In this document: piece after piece, positions 16,940 through 26,759 of the stretch | How positions within the stretch are numbered: position 1 is the stretch's first letter | Layout of the letters: each line of letters starts with the position of its first letter | The notes under the pieces: generated by a model | Databases searched by the model: none | Seen by the model: only the letters and a program-made list of their open reading frames with translations | What the model was told of the DNA's origin: nothing | Translations under genes and position numbers: made by a program | DNA from: Oscillospiraceae bacterium | GTDB lineage: Bacteria; Bacillota; Clostridia; Oscillospirales; Oscillospiraceae | NCBI GenBank assembly: GCA_017624715.1 | Contig: JAGAMN010000020.1 | Location: forward strand, 1-64,000 | Length of the DNA: 64,000 nt | Direction: 5' to 3'

Positions 16940-18394
16940 ATGGCAGTACAAGAAAAATTGAACCTGACCATGCTTTGTGACTTCTACGAATTAACCATGG
17001 GCAACGGATACTTTGAGAAGGGCTACAAGGATCGGATCTGCTATTTCGATCTGTTCTTCCGCCGCTGTCCTGATGGTGGTGGCTTTGCCATTGCCGCCGG
17101 TCTGGAGCAGATCATCAACTACATTCAGGATCTTCATTTTAGCCCGGAGGATATTGAATACCTCCGTGGCAGAAAGCTGTTCAGCGAGGAATTTCTGGAG
17201 TATTTGGCTAATTTCAAATTTACCGGTGACATCTGGGCTGTGCCCGAGGGAACACCCATTTTCCCTCACGAGCCCATCATCACTGTCCGTGCTCCGGCCA
17301 TTGAGGCGCAGCTGATTGAGACTTTCCTGCTGCTGTCCGTTAACCACCAGAGTTTGATTGCCACCAAGGCGAACCGTGTGGTTCGTGCGGCTCAGGGCAG
17401 AACGGTACTAGAGTTCGGCTCCCGTCGCGCACAAGGTGCGGATGCGGCAATTCTGGGTTCCCGTGCGGCCTATATCGGCGGTGTCAACGGCACTGCCTGC
17501 ACCATTTCCGATCAGCTCTTCGGCGTTTATGCCGGCGGTACCATGGCCCATGCCTGGGTGCAGATGTTTGACTCCGAGTACGAGGCTTTTAAGGCTTACT
17601 GCGAGATATATCCGGAAAATGCTACCTTGCTGGTGGACACCTATAATACGCTGAAATCCGGCGTACCCAATGCAATTCGGGTGTTTAACGAAGTGCTGAA
17701 GCCCAAGGGTATCACTAAGTGCGGCATTCGCCTGGACTCCGGCGATATGGCATACTTGACCCAGAAAGCCCGGCAGATGCTGGACGAAGCCGGCTGGACC
17801 GAGTGTAAGATCTCTGTGTCCAACTCCCTGGACGAGTATATCATTCAGGATCTGCTGCGCCAGGGCGCCAAGATCGATATGTTTGGTGTGGGTGAGCGGC
17901 TGATTACCGCCAGAAGCGAACCTGTTTTCGGTGGTGTGTACAAGCTGGCCGCTGTGGAACAGGACGACGGCACAATTCTGCCCAAGATCAAGATTTCTGA
18001 AAATGTGGGTAAGATCACCAATCCCCATTTCAAAAAGCTTTACCGTTTCTTCGGCAATGACACCGGCAAGGCAATCGCTGACTATCTGTGCCTGAGCGAT
18101 GAGACTGTGGACGATAGCCGTGATATGGAGATCTTTGATCCCGAAGCTACCTGGAAGACCAAGACCGTCTATAACTTCACCGCAAAGGAGCTGCAGGTAC
18201 CCATCTTTGTCAAGGGTGAGCTGGTTTATCAGTGCCCCACCTTAGAGGAAGTTCGCACCTACTGCCTGCAGCAGGTGGATATGCTGTGGGATGAAGTGAA
18301 GCGGTTTGACAATCCGCATACCTACTATGTGGACCTGAGCCAGAAGCTCTGGGACATTAAGTATGACCTTCTCAAGCGCAATGGCAAGGCGTAA
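16940..18394 (+). CDS. pncB: Nicotinate phosphoribosyltransferase
   Basis: Joins nicotinate and PRPP, with ATP hydrolysis, to form nicotinate mononucleotide in NAD salvage. The 484-residue protein begins with the family signature LTMLCDFYELTMGNGYF, has EFGSRRAQG near residue 158 and the phosphate-binding region GIRLDSGDMAYL near 255; length is usual for the Firmicute type. It has its own promoter and AGAGGG site. The membrane gene after it overlaps its end, suggesting a salvage-plus-uptake pair (inference). Confidence 0.95.
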   Translation: MAVQEKLNLTMLCDFYELTMGNGYFEKGYKDRICYFDLFFRRCPDGGGFAIAAGLEQIINYIQDLHFSPEDIEYLRGRKLFSEEFLEYLANFKFTGDIWAVPEGTPIFPHEPIITVRAPAIEAQLIETFLLLSVNHQSLIATKANRVVRAAQGRTVLEFGSRRAQGADAAILGSRAAYIGGVNGTACTISDQLFGVYAGGTMAHAWVQMFDSEYEAFKAYCEIYPENATLLVDTYNTLKSGVPNAIRVFNEVLKPKGITKCGIRLDSGDMAYLTQKARQMLDEAGWTECKISVSNSLDEYIIQDLLRQGAKIDMFGVGERLITARSEPVFGGVYKLAAVEQDDGTILPKIKISENVGKITNPHFKKLYRFFGNDTGKAIADYLCLSDETVDDSRDMEIFDPEATWKTKTVYNFTAKELQVPIFVKGELVYQCPTLEEVRTYCLQQVDMLWDEVKRFDNPHTYYVDLSQKLWDIKYDLLKRNGKA

Positions 18395-18890
18395 CGCGGC
18401 AAATCCGGTAGCCCTGGGCGGCATATTCGCGGCCCTGGCGGTAGTGATTATGGCTATGGGTGGTATGATACCGGCGACCACCTTCATCTGCCCGGCCATG
18501 TGCATGCTGCTGTTGAAGGCAGTACGAAAGTATTTTCCTACTCGAATCGGTTGGGCATGGTACGGCGCGGTGGCGATCTTGAGCCTGCTTCTGTCCCCGG
18601 ATAAGGAGGCAGCGGCGGTATTCGCGGCCATCGGCTATTATCCGCTTTTGAAGCCCGTCATGGATAAATGGCCCCTCAAATGGCTGTGGAAAGCCCTGCT
18701 TTTCAATGCTGTGATTTTGGCGCTGTACTGGGTGCTGATGCATGTTTTCGGTATGGCGGAATTGCTGAAAGAATTTGAAGAAATGGGCACAGTGATGACC
18801 ATTGTCACACTGATCATGGGCAACGCAACATTCTTCCTACTGGATATGCTTTTGGGCTCGGAATTGAAACTCAGAAAATGGCGTAAATAA
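18384..18890 (+). CDS. Integral membrane protein, possible transporter component coupled to pncB
   Basis: About 168 mostly hydrophobic residues with five to six membrane helices (VALGGIFAALAVVIMAMGG, then IGWAWYGAVAILSLLL, then ALLFNAVILALYWVLMHV and others). The look is that of small substrate-capture subunits of ECF transporters, but I see no diagnostic motif, so this is a suggestion only. Two in-frame ATGs, 18363 and 18384, lie inside the end of pncB; neither has a clear ribosome site, so it is probably translated by coupling. I prefer 18384. The overlap hints at a role in niacin handling. Confidence 0.65.
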   Translation, partial: ARRNAANPVALGGIFAALAVVIMAMGGMIPATTFICPAMCMLLLKAVRKYFPTRIGWAWYGAVAILSLLLSPDKEAAAVFAAIGYYPLLKPVMDKWPLKWLWKALLFNAVILALYWVLMHVFGMAELLKEFEEMGTVMTIVTLIMGNATFFLLDMLLGSELKLRKWRK

Positions 18891-18909
18891 CATAATAACT
18901 CCCTCAGTC

Positions 18910-18941
18910 AAAAAGGACGGCTCATATGAGCCGTCCTTTTT
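18910..18941. terminator. Perfect palindromic terminator after pncB unit
   Basis: AAAAAGGACGGCTCAT / ATGAGCCGTCCTTTTT, a 16-bp perfect palindrome with A and T tails, so it works on both strands. It could also end the pyr operon transcript, about 80 bases beyond pyrB. The stretch 18960-19010 holds only a small CCCTC/GAGGG hairpin. Confidence 0.85.
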
Positions 18942-19021
18942 GCCATTGTTCTTTGGTAATTGCTAAGCAATCGTAATTTAAATTCGCTTCGCTACCCTCA
19001 GAGAGGGAGGTATGAACTGTA

Positions 19022-20101
19022 TTATACTTTCTGCTCGCAGTAGATGCAGCGGTGCACATTCTCACTGGGATCGGTGAGCCGTGCGATCTGGGGCAGCTCC
19101 TGCTCGGTTTGGCAAATGCACTTGGGATTCTTACAAACCCGGTTGTACACCAGGCCTTCCGTGTCGATGGCTTCCTTAACAGGGTTGGCTGCTTCTTCCA
19201 ACAGTTTCAGGATCAAGGCCATACGCATGTATTTGCCGTTCAGGGCCTGGCGGAAGTAAGCGGCTCTGGGATCGTCATCCACAGCAACGCTGATTTCGTT
19301 GACACGGGGCAGGGGATGCAGCACGCACATGTCGGCCTTACCCAGCTCCATCTTTTCGGGGGTCAGCACATAGCTGTCCTTCAGACGGTTATATTCTTCC
19401 ACATCGTCAAACCGCTCCTGCTGGATACGAGTCATGTACAGCACATCCAGCTGAGGCATAGCATCTTCCAGAGAAGTTACCTCGGTATAGGGAATGTGGT
19501 GCTTTTCCAGCACATTGAAGCGCACATAGCTGGGAAGCTTCAGCTCCTCGGGGGAGATCAGCACGAAGTTGATACCTTCGTAGCGGCTCATAGCCTCGAT
19601 GAGGGAGTGCACGGTTCTGCCGTACTTCAAGTCACCGCACAGGCCGATGGTCAGGTTGTTCAGGCGGCCCTTTTCCCGGGAAATAGTCAGCAGGTCAGCC
19701 AGGGTCTGGGTGGGGTGCTGGTGGCCGCCGTCACCGGCATTGATGACAGGCACAGAGGCGTTCCGGGAGGCAACATAGGGTGCGCCCTCCTTGGGGTGCC
19801 GGATGGCCATAATGTCCACATAGCAGCTGAGAATCTTGGCGGTATCGGCCATGCTCTCGCCCTTGGATGCAGAGGATGAACTGGCCTCGCTGAAACCAAT
19901 GACGCTTCCGCCCAGCTCGTGCATGGCTGCTTCAAAGCTCAGCCGGGTGCGGGTGGAGGGCTCAAAAAACAGGGTGGCCAGCTTCTTGTAGCGGCACTTT
20001 TCGCGATAATTTTCGGGATGTGCAATGATATCTTTTGCGGTGGCGATCAGCTGATCCAGCTCAGCCACGGAAAAATCCAGAATACTGATCAGACTTCTCA
20101 T
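19022..20101 (-). CDS. pyrB: Aspartate carbamoyltransferase with fused PyrI-type zinc domain
   Basis: Condenses carbamoyl phosphate and aspartate in pyrimidine synthesis. Residues 1-308 are a standard catalytic chain with the phosphate loop [13 protein letters not shown] and HPTQTLADL. The 359-residue protein is about 50 longer than usual: the tail has cysteines 323, 328, 352 and 355, spaced C-x4-C-x23-C-x2-C, exactly the zinc knuckle of the E. coli regulatory chain PyrI (CKNPKC ... CIYC). The PyrI nucleotide-binding domain is absent. The tail therefore probably stabilises the assembly without conferring CTP control (inference). Last gene of the pyr operon; it abuts pyrE, with GGAG at the junction. 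Confidence 0.95.
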   Translation of the reverse strand: MRSLISILDFSVAELDQLIATAKDIIAHPENYREKCRYKKLATLFFEPSTRTRLSFEAAMHELGGSVIGFSEASSSSASKGESMADTAKILSCYVDIMAIRHPKEGAPYVASRNASVPVINAGDGGHQHPTQTLADLLTISREKGRLNNLTIGLCGDLKYGRTVHSLIEAMSRYEGINFVLISPEELKLPSYVRFNVLEKHHIPYTEVTSLEDAMPQLDVLYMTRIQQERFDDVEEYNRLKDSYVLTPEKMELGKADMCVLHPLPRVNEISVAVDDDPRAAYFRQALNGKYMRMALILKLLEEAANPVKEAIDTEGLVYNRVCKNPKCICQTEQELPQIARLTDPSENVHRCIYCEQKV

Positions 20102-20755
20102 TTACTTTGCTCCGTTTACAGCCAGATAGTTCTTGATCCGGGTGACGTTTTCTTCGTTGACGGGGTCTTCTTCCAGATACTCGATAATGTCATAGACATC
20201 CACGACGGAGTACACAGGGAAGCCAAACTGTTCCTCGATTTCCTGCATAGCGCCCTTTTCGCCCTGGCCCTTTTCCTTGCGGTCCACCATGATGAAGGTA
20301 GCGATGACATTGGTGCCTTCCAGGTGGCTTAGAATCTCCATGGACTCACGGATTGCGGTACCGGCGGTGATGACATCCTCAATGATGACAATCTCTTCAC
20401 CGGCCTGAGGAACATAACCAACAAAGGTACCGCCTTCGCCGTGATCCTTTACTTCCTTGCGGTTGAAGAAGAAGGGGACGTTCAGACCGTTCTTGCTTAG
20501 AGCAACGGCAGCAGAAATAGACAGAGAAATGCCCTTGTAGGCAGGGCCGTACAGGACAGCTTCCTTCTTACCCAGTTTGTCGAAGTAAGCCTTGGCATAA
20601 AACTCACCCATCTTGGTGATCTGGTCGCCGGTCTTGATCATGCCGGCGTTGATGAAGTATGGAATCTTACGGCCAGACTTGGCGGTAAAATCACCAAATT
20701 TTAGCACACCTGCGCTCTGCAGGAATTGGATAAATTCTCTCTTGTAGCTTTCCAT
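20102..20755 (-). CDS. pyrE: Orotate phosphoribosyltransferase
   Basis: Makes orotidine 5'-phosphate from orotate and PRPP. The 217-residue type I phosphoribosyltransferase carries the PRPP loop VIIEDVITAGTA near residue 125 and AYKGISLS near 90. AAGGAG precedes the ATG; it lies 12 bases after pyrF and its stop is followed at once by the pyrB start. Confidence 0.95.
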   Translation of the reverse strand: MESYKREFIQFLQSAGVLKFGDFTAKSGRKIPYFINAGMIKTGDQITKMGEFYAKAYFDKLGKKEAVLYGPAYKGISLSISAAVALSKNGLNVPFFFNRKEVKDHGEGGTFVGYVPQAGEEIVIIEDVITAGTAIRESMEILSHLEGTNVIATFIMVDRKEKGQGEKGAMQEIEEQFGFPVYSVVDVYDIIEYLEEDPVNEENVTRIKNYLAVNGAK

Positions 20756-20767
20756 GATTATTTCTCC

Positions 20768-21466
20768 TTAATCGCAGAATTCAGCCACGCAGCGCTCGTA
20801 GGCAGCCACGGGATCGGCAGCAGCGGTGATGGGACGGCCCACAACGATGTAGTCAGAGCCGATTTCCTTGGCGGCGGCAGGGGTCATGACGCGCTTCTGG
20901 TCACCCACATCGCCATCGGCGAAACGGACACCGGGAGTGATGGTCAGGAAGTTCTCACCGCAGCGGCCGTGAACCTTGCCGGCTTCCAGGGGGGAGCAGA
21001 CAATGCCGTCCAGGCCGGCATTTTTGGCGGTTTCTGCATAGTGCATGACAACCTCGTCAATGGGGTGGTTGATCAGCAGGTCCTTTTCCATAGCCTCCTG
21101 ATCGGTGGAGGTCAGTTGGGTGACGGCGATCAGCAAGGGACGGGAGCCATCGGGACGGGTCAGACCTTCCAGAGCGCCCTTCATCATAGCGGTGGTGCCG
21201 GCGGCGTGGAGGTTGGTGATGTCCACATCCAGGTTAGACAGCACAGCCATAGCCTTCTTGACGGTGTTGGGGATGTCGTGGAGCTTCAGATCCAGGAAGA
21301 TCTTGTGGCCACGGGCCTTGATCTCCCGAACAATGCTGGGACCCTCGGCATAGTAAAGCTCCATACCGATCTTCACGAAGGGCTTCTTACCCGTGAACTT
21401 GTCTAAAAATGCGAAAGTTGCCTCGGCGGAGGAAAAATCGCATGCTACAATTACGTCCTTACCCAT
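20768..21466 (-). CDS. pyrF: Orotidine 5'-phosphate decarboxylase
   Basis: Decarboxylates OMP to UMP, the last step of the pathway. 232 residues with the catalytic [11 protein letters not shown] (Asp-x-Lys-x2-Asp) near 60 and the C-terminal phosphate loop [12 protein letters not shown]; group 1 form. AGGAGG precedes the ATG, which overlaps the pyrD stop by one base. Confidence 0.95.
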   Translation of the reverse strand: MGKDVIVACDFSSAEATFAFLDKFTGKKPFVKIGMELYYAEGPSIVREIKARGHKIFLDLKLHDIPNTVKKAMAVLSNLDVDITNLHAAGTTAMMKGALEGLTRPDGSRPLLIAVTQLTSTDQEAMEKDLLINHPIDEVVMHYAETAKNAGLDGIVCSPLEAGKVHGRCGENFLTITPGVRFADGDVGDQKRVMTPAAAKEIGSDYIVVGRPITAAADPVAAYERCVAEFCD

Positions 21467-22377
21467 TATTTTACGCCTCCTATAATTTCTTCTAAGCTAT
21501 CGATTCTATATTTTGCCATGACCTCCGGCAGATCCCGGATAATGTCCCGGCAGATGTACGGATTGACCAGGTTTGCTGCGCCCACCTCAACTGCGGTTGC
21601 ACCGGCCAGCATCATTTCAATCACATCCTCAGCGCTGCTGACACCGCCCATGCCCACTACGGGGATCTTTACGGCATTTGCCACCTGATAGACCATTCTG
21701 ACTGCCACAGGGAAGATGGCAGAGCCGGAGAAACCGCCCATTTTGTTGGCGATAACCGGTTTGCGAGTCCGCAGGTCGATGCGCATACCAAGCAATGTGT
21801 TGATCAGGCTGATGCCGTCGGCACCGGCATCTTCGCAGGCCTTTGCGATGGAAACGATGTCGGTGACATTGGGGGACAGCTTGATGATCACCGGCTTGGT
21901 GGTTACAGCTTTCACTGCCCGGGTCACTTCTGCGGCGGCCTCGGGCTGTGTGCCGAAGCTCATGCCGCCGCCATGAACATTGGGGCAGCTGACGTTGACT
22001 TCCAGCCAGCCGACCTGCGCTTCTTTGTCCAGCTTTTCGCAGGTGTAGGCATAATCTTCCACGGAAAAACCGGAAACATTGGCCATAACGGGCTTATGGA
22101 AGCATTTGGCAAGCTTGGGTAGTTCTTCTGAAATAACCTTTTCCACACCGGGATTTTGCAGACCCACGGCGTTGATCATGCCATTAGGGCATTCTGCAAT
22201 TCGGGGAGTGGGGTTGCCGAACCGGGGATCTTTAGTGGTACCCTTAAAGGAGAATGTGCCCAGCTCGTTGATGTCGTACAGTTCGGCAAACTCGTAACCG
22301 TAGCCAAACGTACCGGAGGCAGGAATCACGGGATTGCTCAGTTGGATGCCGCACAGATTTACATTCAGCTTTCCCAC
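21466..22377 (-). CDS. pyrD: Dihydroorotate dehydrogenase B, catalytic subunit
   Basis: FMN enzyme that oxidises dihydroorotate to orotate and hands electrons to PyrK. 303 residues with [11 protein letters not shown], the catalytic-loop region [12 protein letters not shown] (active-site cysteine, the class 1B pattern) and [19 protein letters not shown]. The start is GTG at 22377 with AAAGGAGG before it, 13 bases inside pyrK, so the two subunits are translationally coupled as expected for a heterotetramer. Confidence 0.95.
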   Translation of the reverse strand: MGKLNVNLCGIQLSNPVIPASGTFGYGYEFAELYDINELGTFSFKGTTKDPRFGNPTPRIAECPNGMINAVGLQNPGVEKVISEELPKLAKCFHKPVMANVSGFSVEDYAYTCEKLDKEAQVGWLEVNVSCPNVHGGGMSFGTQPEAAAEVTRAVKAVTTKPVIIKLSPNVTDIVSIAKACEDAGADGISLINTLLGMRIDLRTRKPVIANKMGGFSGSAIFPVAVRMVYQVANAVKIPVVGMGGVSSAEDVIEMMLAGATAVEVGAANLVNPYICRDIIRDLPEVMAKYRIDSLEEIIGGVK

Positions 22378-23102
22378 AGGATCTCCTCCTTTCGCATGAC
22401 AGGGCCTTCCTTGCAGATGCGCTTATAACCGGTGAGGGTCTTGCAGGAGCAGCCCATGCAAGCACCGAAACCGCAGCCCATCCGCTCTTCGAAGCTCATC
22501 TGACCGGAGGTGCGAGATGCCTTATGGACAGCTTTCAGCATAGGCTCCGGACCGCAGGTGTAGAAGTAGGTGTAGTCCATGTCTTCCAATGCGGTAGTTA
22601 CAAAACCCTTGGTGCCATAGCTGCCGTCTACAGTAGTAACGGTTACATCGCAGCCCAGATTTTTGAATTCTTCTTCGTAGAAAATCTCAGATTTAGTATT
22701 AAAACCCAGGATAACGGAAACTTTCTTGCCTTCAGCAATCAGCTTCTTTGCCAGGTTGTACATGGGGGGAACACCCACACCGCCGCCCAAAAGCACGGGC
22801 TTATCTCCGGCGGCGGACAGATCGTAGCCGTTGCCTAGGCCGGTGAGGATATCCAGTTCCTGACCAGGCTTCATCTTGGACATGACTTCCGTGCCCTTGC
22901 CCACCACCTTGTAAACGATGGTGAGGGTCTTTTCGTCATAGTCACAGACGGAGATGGGACGGCGCAGGAACAGACCGGCCAGTTTGATATTCACAAACTG
23001 GCCGGCGGCGGTGATGGCGGAGGTATCTCCGGACAGCACCATTTTGTAAACGCAATCCGTCAGCGCTTCGTTGCTGAGGATCTTGAAAATGCTCTGTTTC
23101 AT
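22365..23102 (-). CDS. pyrK: Dihydroorotate dehydrogenase B, electron-transfer subunit
   Basis: Carries FAD and a 2Fe-2S cluster and passes electrons from PyrD to NAD+. 245 residues: FAD domain with RRPISVCDYD, NAD domain with LLGGGVGVPPMYN and the cluster motif CGFGACMGCSCKT plus a later cysteine. I use ATG 23102 behind AAGGAG; a longer upstream frame would run into the inserted cassette and lacks a ribosome site. It couples to pyrD through a 13-base overlap. Confidence 0.94.
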   Translation of the reverse strand: MKQSIFKILSNEALTDCVYKMVLSGDTSAITAAGQFVNIKLAGLFLRRPISVCDYDEKTLTIVYKVVGKGTEVMSKMKPGQELDILTGLGNGYDLSAAGDKPVLLGGGVGVPPMYNLAKKLIAEGKKVSVILGFNTKSEIFYEEEFKNLGCDVTVTTVDGSYGTKGFVTTALEDMDYTYFYTCGPEPMLKAVHKASRTSGQMSFEERMGCGFGACMGCSCKTLTGYKRICKEGPVMRKEEILWES

Positions 23103-23135
23103 AATTTCTCCTTGCTGTTGTGAGGGAAATACTGT

Positions 23136-23549
23136 TGTAGGGCGGGGGCTTACTCCCACTGTAAATCGTATTTTACAACCACTTATGTGTGCCTTCCATA
23201 AACGCAATGACATCTTTCACTGCCAGTTCCGCGGATTGGGGATGCCAGTGTGTATACTTTTCGCAGGCTGAGTGTGATGTCATTTTCTTCGGGCTTGCTA
23301 ATTCAACAGAAAAAACAAACTGATTATCATCTGGGCATTCTTTGTAGAGATGGAATCGACCCAATTTAGATTTGCCGCACAAAACCTTTACATCGATAGA
23401 GTAACCATCATCTAGTGCAAAGGTGTTGGTCAGCAAAAGAGCATACTTATCTTTTAACTGCGCATAGATAATGTCTAAATCCTGATTTTCCATTATAGTC
23501 TCCATCACCTGAAGTTTATTGTGCGGCGGGAGCAAGCCCCCGCCCTACA
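23136..23549. mobile_element. One-gene cassette with terminal inverted repeats, inside the pyr operon
   Basis: Left end TGTAGGGCGGGGGCTTACTC (from 23136) and right end GAGCAAGCCCCCGCCCTACA (to 23549) are inverted copies over 24 bases with two differences. The 414-bp unit holds almost nothing but one small gene, in the same direction as the operon. It splits carB from pyrK, which are normally adjacent. No transposase is present and I cannot see a clear target duplication. A MITE that captured a gene, or two such elements flanking one, would both fit. Confidence 0.65.
23173..23493 (-). CDS. Small protein of unknown function carried by the inverted-repeat cassette
   Basis: About 107 residues from ATG 23493 (GGAG 6 bases upstream); two longer in-frame starts exist at 23502 and 23535. 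The protein is soluble and mixed alpha/beta with the C-terminal motif YTHWHPQSAELAVKDVIAFM, where two histidines and a tryptophan cluster. I do not recognise the family. It is AT-richer than the pyr genes on either side, and it is bounded by the inverted repeats at 23136 and 23549, so it looks acquired. It would be co-transcribed with the pyrimidine genes. Confidence 0.65.
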   Translation of the reverse strand: MENQDLDIIYAQLKDKYALLLTNTFALDDGYSIDVKVLCGKSKLGRFHLYKECPDDNQFVFSVELASPKKMTSHSACEKYTHWHPQSAELAVKDVIAFMEGTHKWL

Positions 23550-23562
23550 TTGAATAATTGCA

Positions 23563-26500
23563 TTACGCGTCGATGGTGGAAATGGTCAGGGTGGTCTCTT
23601 CCAGAACATCCAACAGAACGGAAACGGTATCCAATGCGGTGAACATGGTCACATTGTACTCCGTAGCGATCTGGCGAATCTGGATGCCGTCGCTCTGGTT
23701 GGAGCCGGGGTCACGGGTGTTGATCACATAGGCAATATGCCCCTGGCGCAGGGCGTTGGGAATCTCCTCACTGCCGTCGCTGATCTTTCCCAATGCATGC
23801 GTGCGAATGCCGTTTGCCTTCAGGAATTTGGCAGTTCCGGCAGTAGCCTCAATGTTGAAGCCCAGGTTGTAGAATCGACGGATCAGAGGCAGGGCCTCTT
23901 CCTTGTCCCGATCAGCGATGGTGGCAAGGACGGTGCCGTAGTTCTGCAGGTGCATACCGGAGGCCTGCAGGGCCTTATAAAGGGCACGGTTCAAGGTTCG
24001 GTCATAGCCGATGGCTTCACCGGTGGACTTCATCTCGGGGGACAGGTAAGCGTCCAGACCGCGAATCTTATTGAAGGAGAATACAGGGGCCTTGACATAC
24101 CAGCGCTCCTTTTCGGCAGGGTAGATGTCGAAAATACCCAGTTCCTTCAGGCTCTTGCCCAGGATGACCTCGGTGGCGATATCTGCCAGAGAGTAGCCGG
24201 TGGCCTTGCTCAGGAAGGGAACAGTACGGGAAGAACGGGGATTGACTTCGATGATAAACACATTGTCATCCTTGTCCACGATGAACTGGATGTTGTAAAG
24301 ACCCACGATGCCGATACCCAGACCCAGTTTCTTAGCGTACTGCAGGATGATGCCCTTGACCTTGTTGGAGATGGAGAAGGAGGGGTAGACGGAGATAGAG
24401 TCACCGGAGTGAACGCCGGTACGTTCAACCAGCTCCATGATGCCGGGAACGAACACATCCCGGCCGTCGCAGATGGCGTCGATCTCCACTTCGCGGCCCT
24501 GGATATACTTGTCAACCAGAACAGGCTTGTCCTCGTCGATCTCAACAGCGGTTTTCAGGTAGTTGCGCAGCTGATCCTCGTTGGCAACGATCTGCATAGC
24601 CCGGCCACCCAGAACGAAGCTGGGGCGAACCAGAACGGGGTAACCGATCTCAGCAGCGGCAGCGATGCCGTCCTCGATCTTGGTCACAGCACGACCCTTG
24701 GCACGGGGGATATTCAGTTCGTTCAGCAGCTGCTCAAAAGCGTTGCGGTCTTCGGCCTTGTCGATGGCAGCACAATCGGTGCCGATGATCTTTACGCCAC
24801 GGTCGGTCAGAGGCTGAGCCAGGTTAATGGCGGTCTGACCGCCCAGAGACGCAATAACACCCTCGGGCTTTTCAAACTCGATGATGTTCATGACATCTTC
24901 CACCGTCAAAGGCTCGAAGTACAGCTTGTCGGCGGTGGTGTAGTCGGTAGAAACGGTTTCGGGGTTGTTGTTGATGATGATGGCTTCGTAGCCGGCCTGC
25001 TTAATGGTCATAACCGCATGGACGGTAGAATAGTCAAACTCAACACCCTGGCCGATACGAATGGGGCCTGCACCCAGCACCACGATCTTCTTCTTATTCG
25101 TCAGAACAGAGGCATTTTCACCATGGTAAGAGGAGTAGAAGTAGGGGATATAAGCACCGGTGTGGCATGTATCCACCATCTTGAACACAGGGAACAGACC
25201 CTTTTCCTTACGCAGGTTGAAAATGTCGATTTCCTTCTTGTTCCACAGCTTGGCGATGAACTTATCACCGAAGCCCATCTTCTTTGCTTCTTCGAGGACA
25301 GCCCAATTACCGACATTGGCAGAAAGTTTCCGCTCCATGGCAACGATCCGCTCCACAGCTTCCAGGAAGAAGGAGGTGATCTTAGTAATATCGTGCAGCT
25401 CGGCAACGGTTACGTTCCGACGCAGCAGCTCAGCGATGGCGAAGATATTGTCATCCCGGAATTCCAGAATATAGTCCTTCAGCGCACCGGTGGTCATGTT
25501 GTCGAACTTTGCAAGGTGGAAATGGCAAGCACCGATCTCCAGGGAGCGAACGCCCTTCAGCAGGCACTCTTCCAGAGTAGTGCCAATACCCATCACTTCG
25601 CCGGTGGCCTTCATCTGAGTGCCCAGCTTATTGGTAGCGGAGGCGAACTTGTCGAAGGGGAACCGGGGCAGCTTGGCAATGACGTAATCCAGTGCAGGCT
25701 CAAAGGCGGCATTGGTGTTGGCGATCTTGATGTCCTCCAGAGCCATGCCCACAGCGATCTTGGCGGTGACCCGGGCGATGGGGTAGCCGGAAGCCTTGGA
25801 GGCCAGGGCAGAGGAACGGGAAACTCTGGGGTTGACTTCGATGAGGTAATATTCGGAGTTGGTGGGGTTTAGAGCAAACTGCACATTACAGCCGCCTTCG
25901 ATCTTCAGCTCCTTGATGATCTTGATGGCGGAGTCATTGAGCATCTTCTCGTCTTCCTTGCTCAATGTCATGATGGGGGCAACCACCAGGCTGTCGCCGG
26001 TGTGGACACCCACGGGATCGATGTTTTCCATACCGCAGATGGTGATGGCGTGGTCGTTGCTGTCGCGCATGACCTCGAACTCGATCTCCTTGTAGCCCTT
26101 AACGCTCTTTTCAATCAGAACCTGGTGAACAGGGGAGAGCTTGAAAGCGTTCAGGCCGATCTCTACCAGCTCCTGCTCGTTGTAGGCAAAGCCACCGCCG
26201 GTACCGCCCAGGGTAAAGGCAGGACGCAGGACAACAGGGTAGCCGATCCGATTAGCAGCTTCCTTGGCTTCTTCCAGGGAGTAGGTGATCTCAGAAGGGA
26301 TAACGGGCTCACCGATGGACTGGCACAGCTCCTTGAACAGCTCGCGGTCTTCAGCTCGTTCGATGGATGCGCTGGAAGTACCCAGCAGCTCCACGCGGCA
26401 CTCCTTCAGAATGCCTTTCTTTTCCAACTGCATGACCAGGTTCAGGCCGGTCTGGCCGCCAATGCCGGGAACGATGGCATCGGGGCGCTCGTAGCGGATG

Positions 26501-26730
26501 ATCTTAGCCACATATTCCAGAGTCAGGGGCTCCATATAAACTTTGTCCGCAATGGTGGTGTCGGTCATGATGGTGGCGGGGTTGGAGTTAACCAGCACAA
26601 CCTCGTAGCCCTCTTCCTTCAGAGCCAGGCAGGCCTGGGTGCCGGCATAGTCAAACTCGGCAGCCTGGCCGATGACGATGGGGCCAGAGCCGATGATCAT
26701 AATCTTTTTCAAATCAGTACGCTTTGCCAT
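23563..26730 (-). CDS. carB: Carbamoyl-phosphate synthase large subunit
   Basis: Makes carbamoyl phosphate from bicarbonate, ammonia and two ATP. 1055 residues, normal length, with two homologous ATP-grasp halves (N-terminal GSGPIVIGQAAEFDYAG, second half GAGPIRIGQGVEFDYS), the EVNPRVSRSSALASKA and EVNPRSSRTVPFLSKA metal-binding segments, and a C-terminal MGS-like allosteric domain (last 130 residues). The glutaminase subunit carA is not in this window; its absence from the operon is notable. GGAGG precedes the ATG. The pathway then continues through pyrB in the same operon. Confidence 0.97.
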   Translation of the reverse strand: MAKRTDLKKIMIIGSGPIVIGQAAEFDYAGTQACLALKEEGYEVVLVNSNPATIMTDTTIADKVYMEPLTLEYVAKIIRYERPDAIVPGIGGQTGLNLVMQLEKKGILKECRVELLGTSSASIERAEDRELFKELCQSIGEPVIPSEITYSLEEAKEAANRIGYPVVLRPAFTLGGTGGGFAYNEQELVEIGLNAFKLSPVHQVLIEKSVKGYKEIEFEVMRDSNDHAITICGMENIDPVGVHTGDSLVVAPIMTLSKEDEKMLNDSAIKIIKELKIEGGCNVQFALNPTNSEYYLIEVNPRVSRSSALASKASGYPIARVTAKIAVGMALEDIKIANTNAAFEPALDYVIAKLPRFPFDKFASATNKLGTQMKATGEVMGIGTTLEECLLKGVRSLEIGACHFHLAKFDNMTTGALKDYILEFRDDNIFAIAELLRRNVTVAELHDITKITSFFLEAVERIVAMERKLSANVGNWAVLEEAKKMGFGDKFIAKLWNKKEIDIFNLRKEKGLFPVFKMVDTCHTGAYIPYFYSSYHGENASVLTNKKKIVVLGAGPIRIGQGVEFDYSTVHAVMTIKQAGYEAIIINNNPETVSTDYTTADKLYFEPLTVEDVMNIIEFEKPEGVIASLGGQTAINLAQPLTDRGVKIIGTDCAAIDKAEDRNAFEQLLNELNIPRAKGRAVTKIEDGIAAAAEIGYPVLVRPSFVLGGRAMQIVANEDQLRNYLKTAVEIDEDKPVLVDKYIQGREVEIDAICDGRDVFVPGIMELVERTGVHSGDSISVYPSFSISNKVKGIILQYAKKLGLGIGIVGLYNIQFIVDKDDNVFIIEVNPRSSRTVPFLSKATGYSLADIATEVILGKSLKELGIFDIYPAEKERWYVKAPVFSFNKIRGLDAYLSPEMKSTGEAIGYDRTLNRALYKALQASGMHLQNYGTVLATIADRDKEEALPLIRRFYNLGFNIEATAGTAKFLKANGIRTHALGKISDGSEEIPNALRQGHIAYVINTRDPGSNQSDGIQIRQIATEYNVTMFTALDTVSVLLDVLEETTLTISTIDA

Positions 26731-26759
26731 AATATTGCCTCCAATTTATCCACAGTACA

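Noticed and set aside
23737-25872. 711-codon open frame on the plus strand
   Set aside because: It is antisense to carB, whose homology, length and codon use are decisive; the opposite frame stays open because of GC-rich codon structure.
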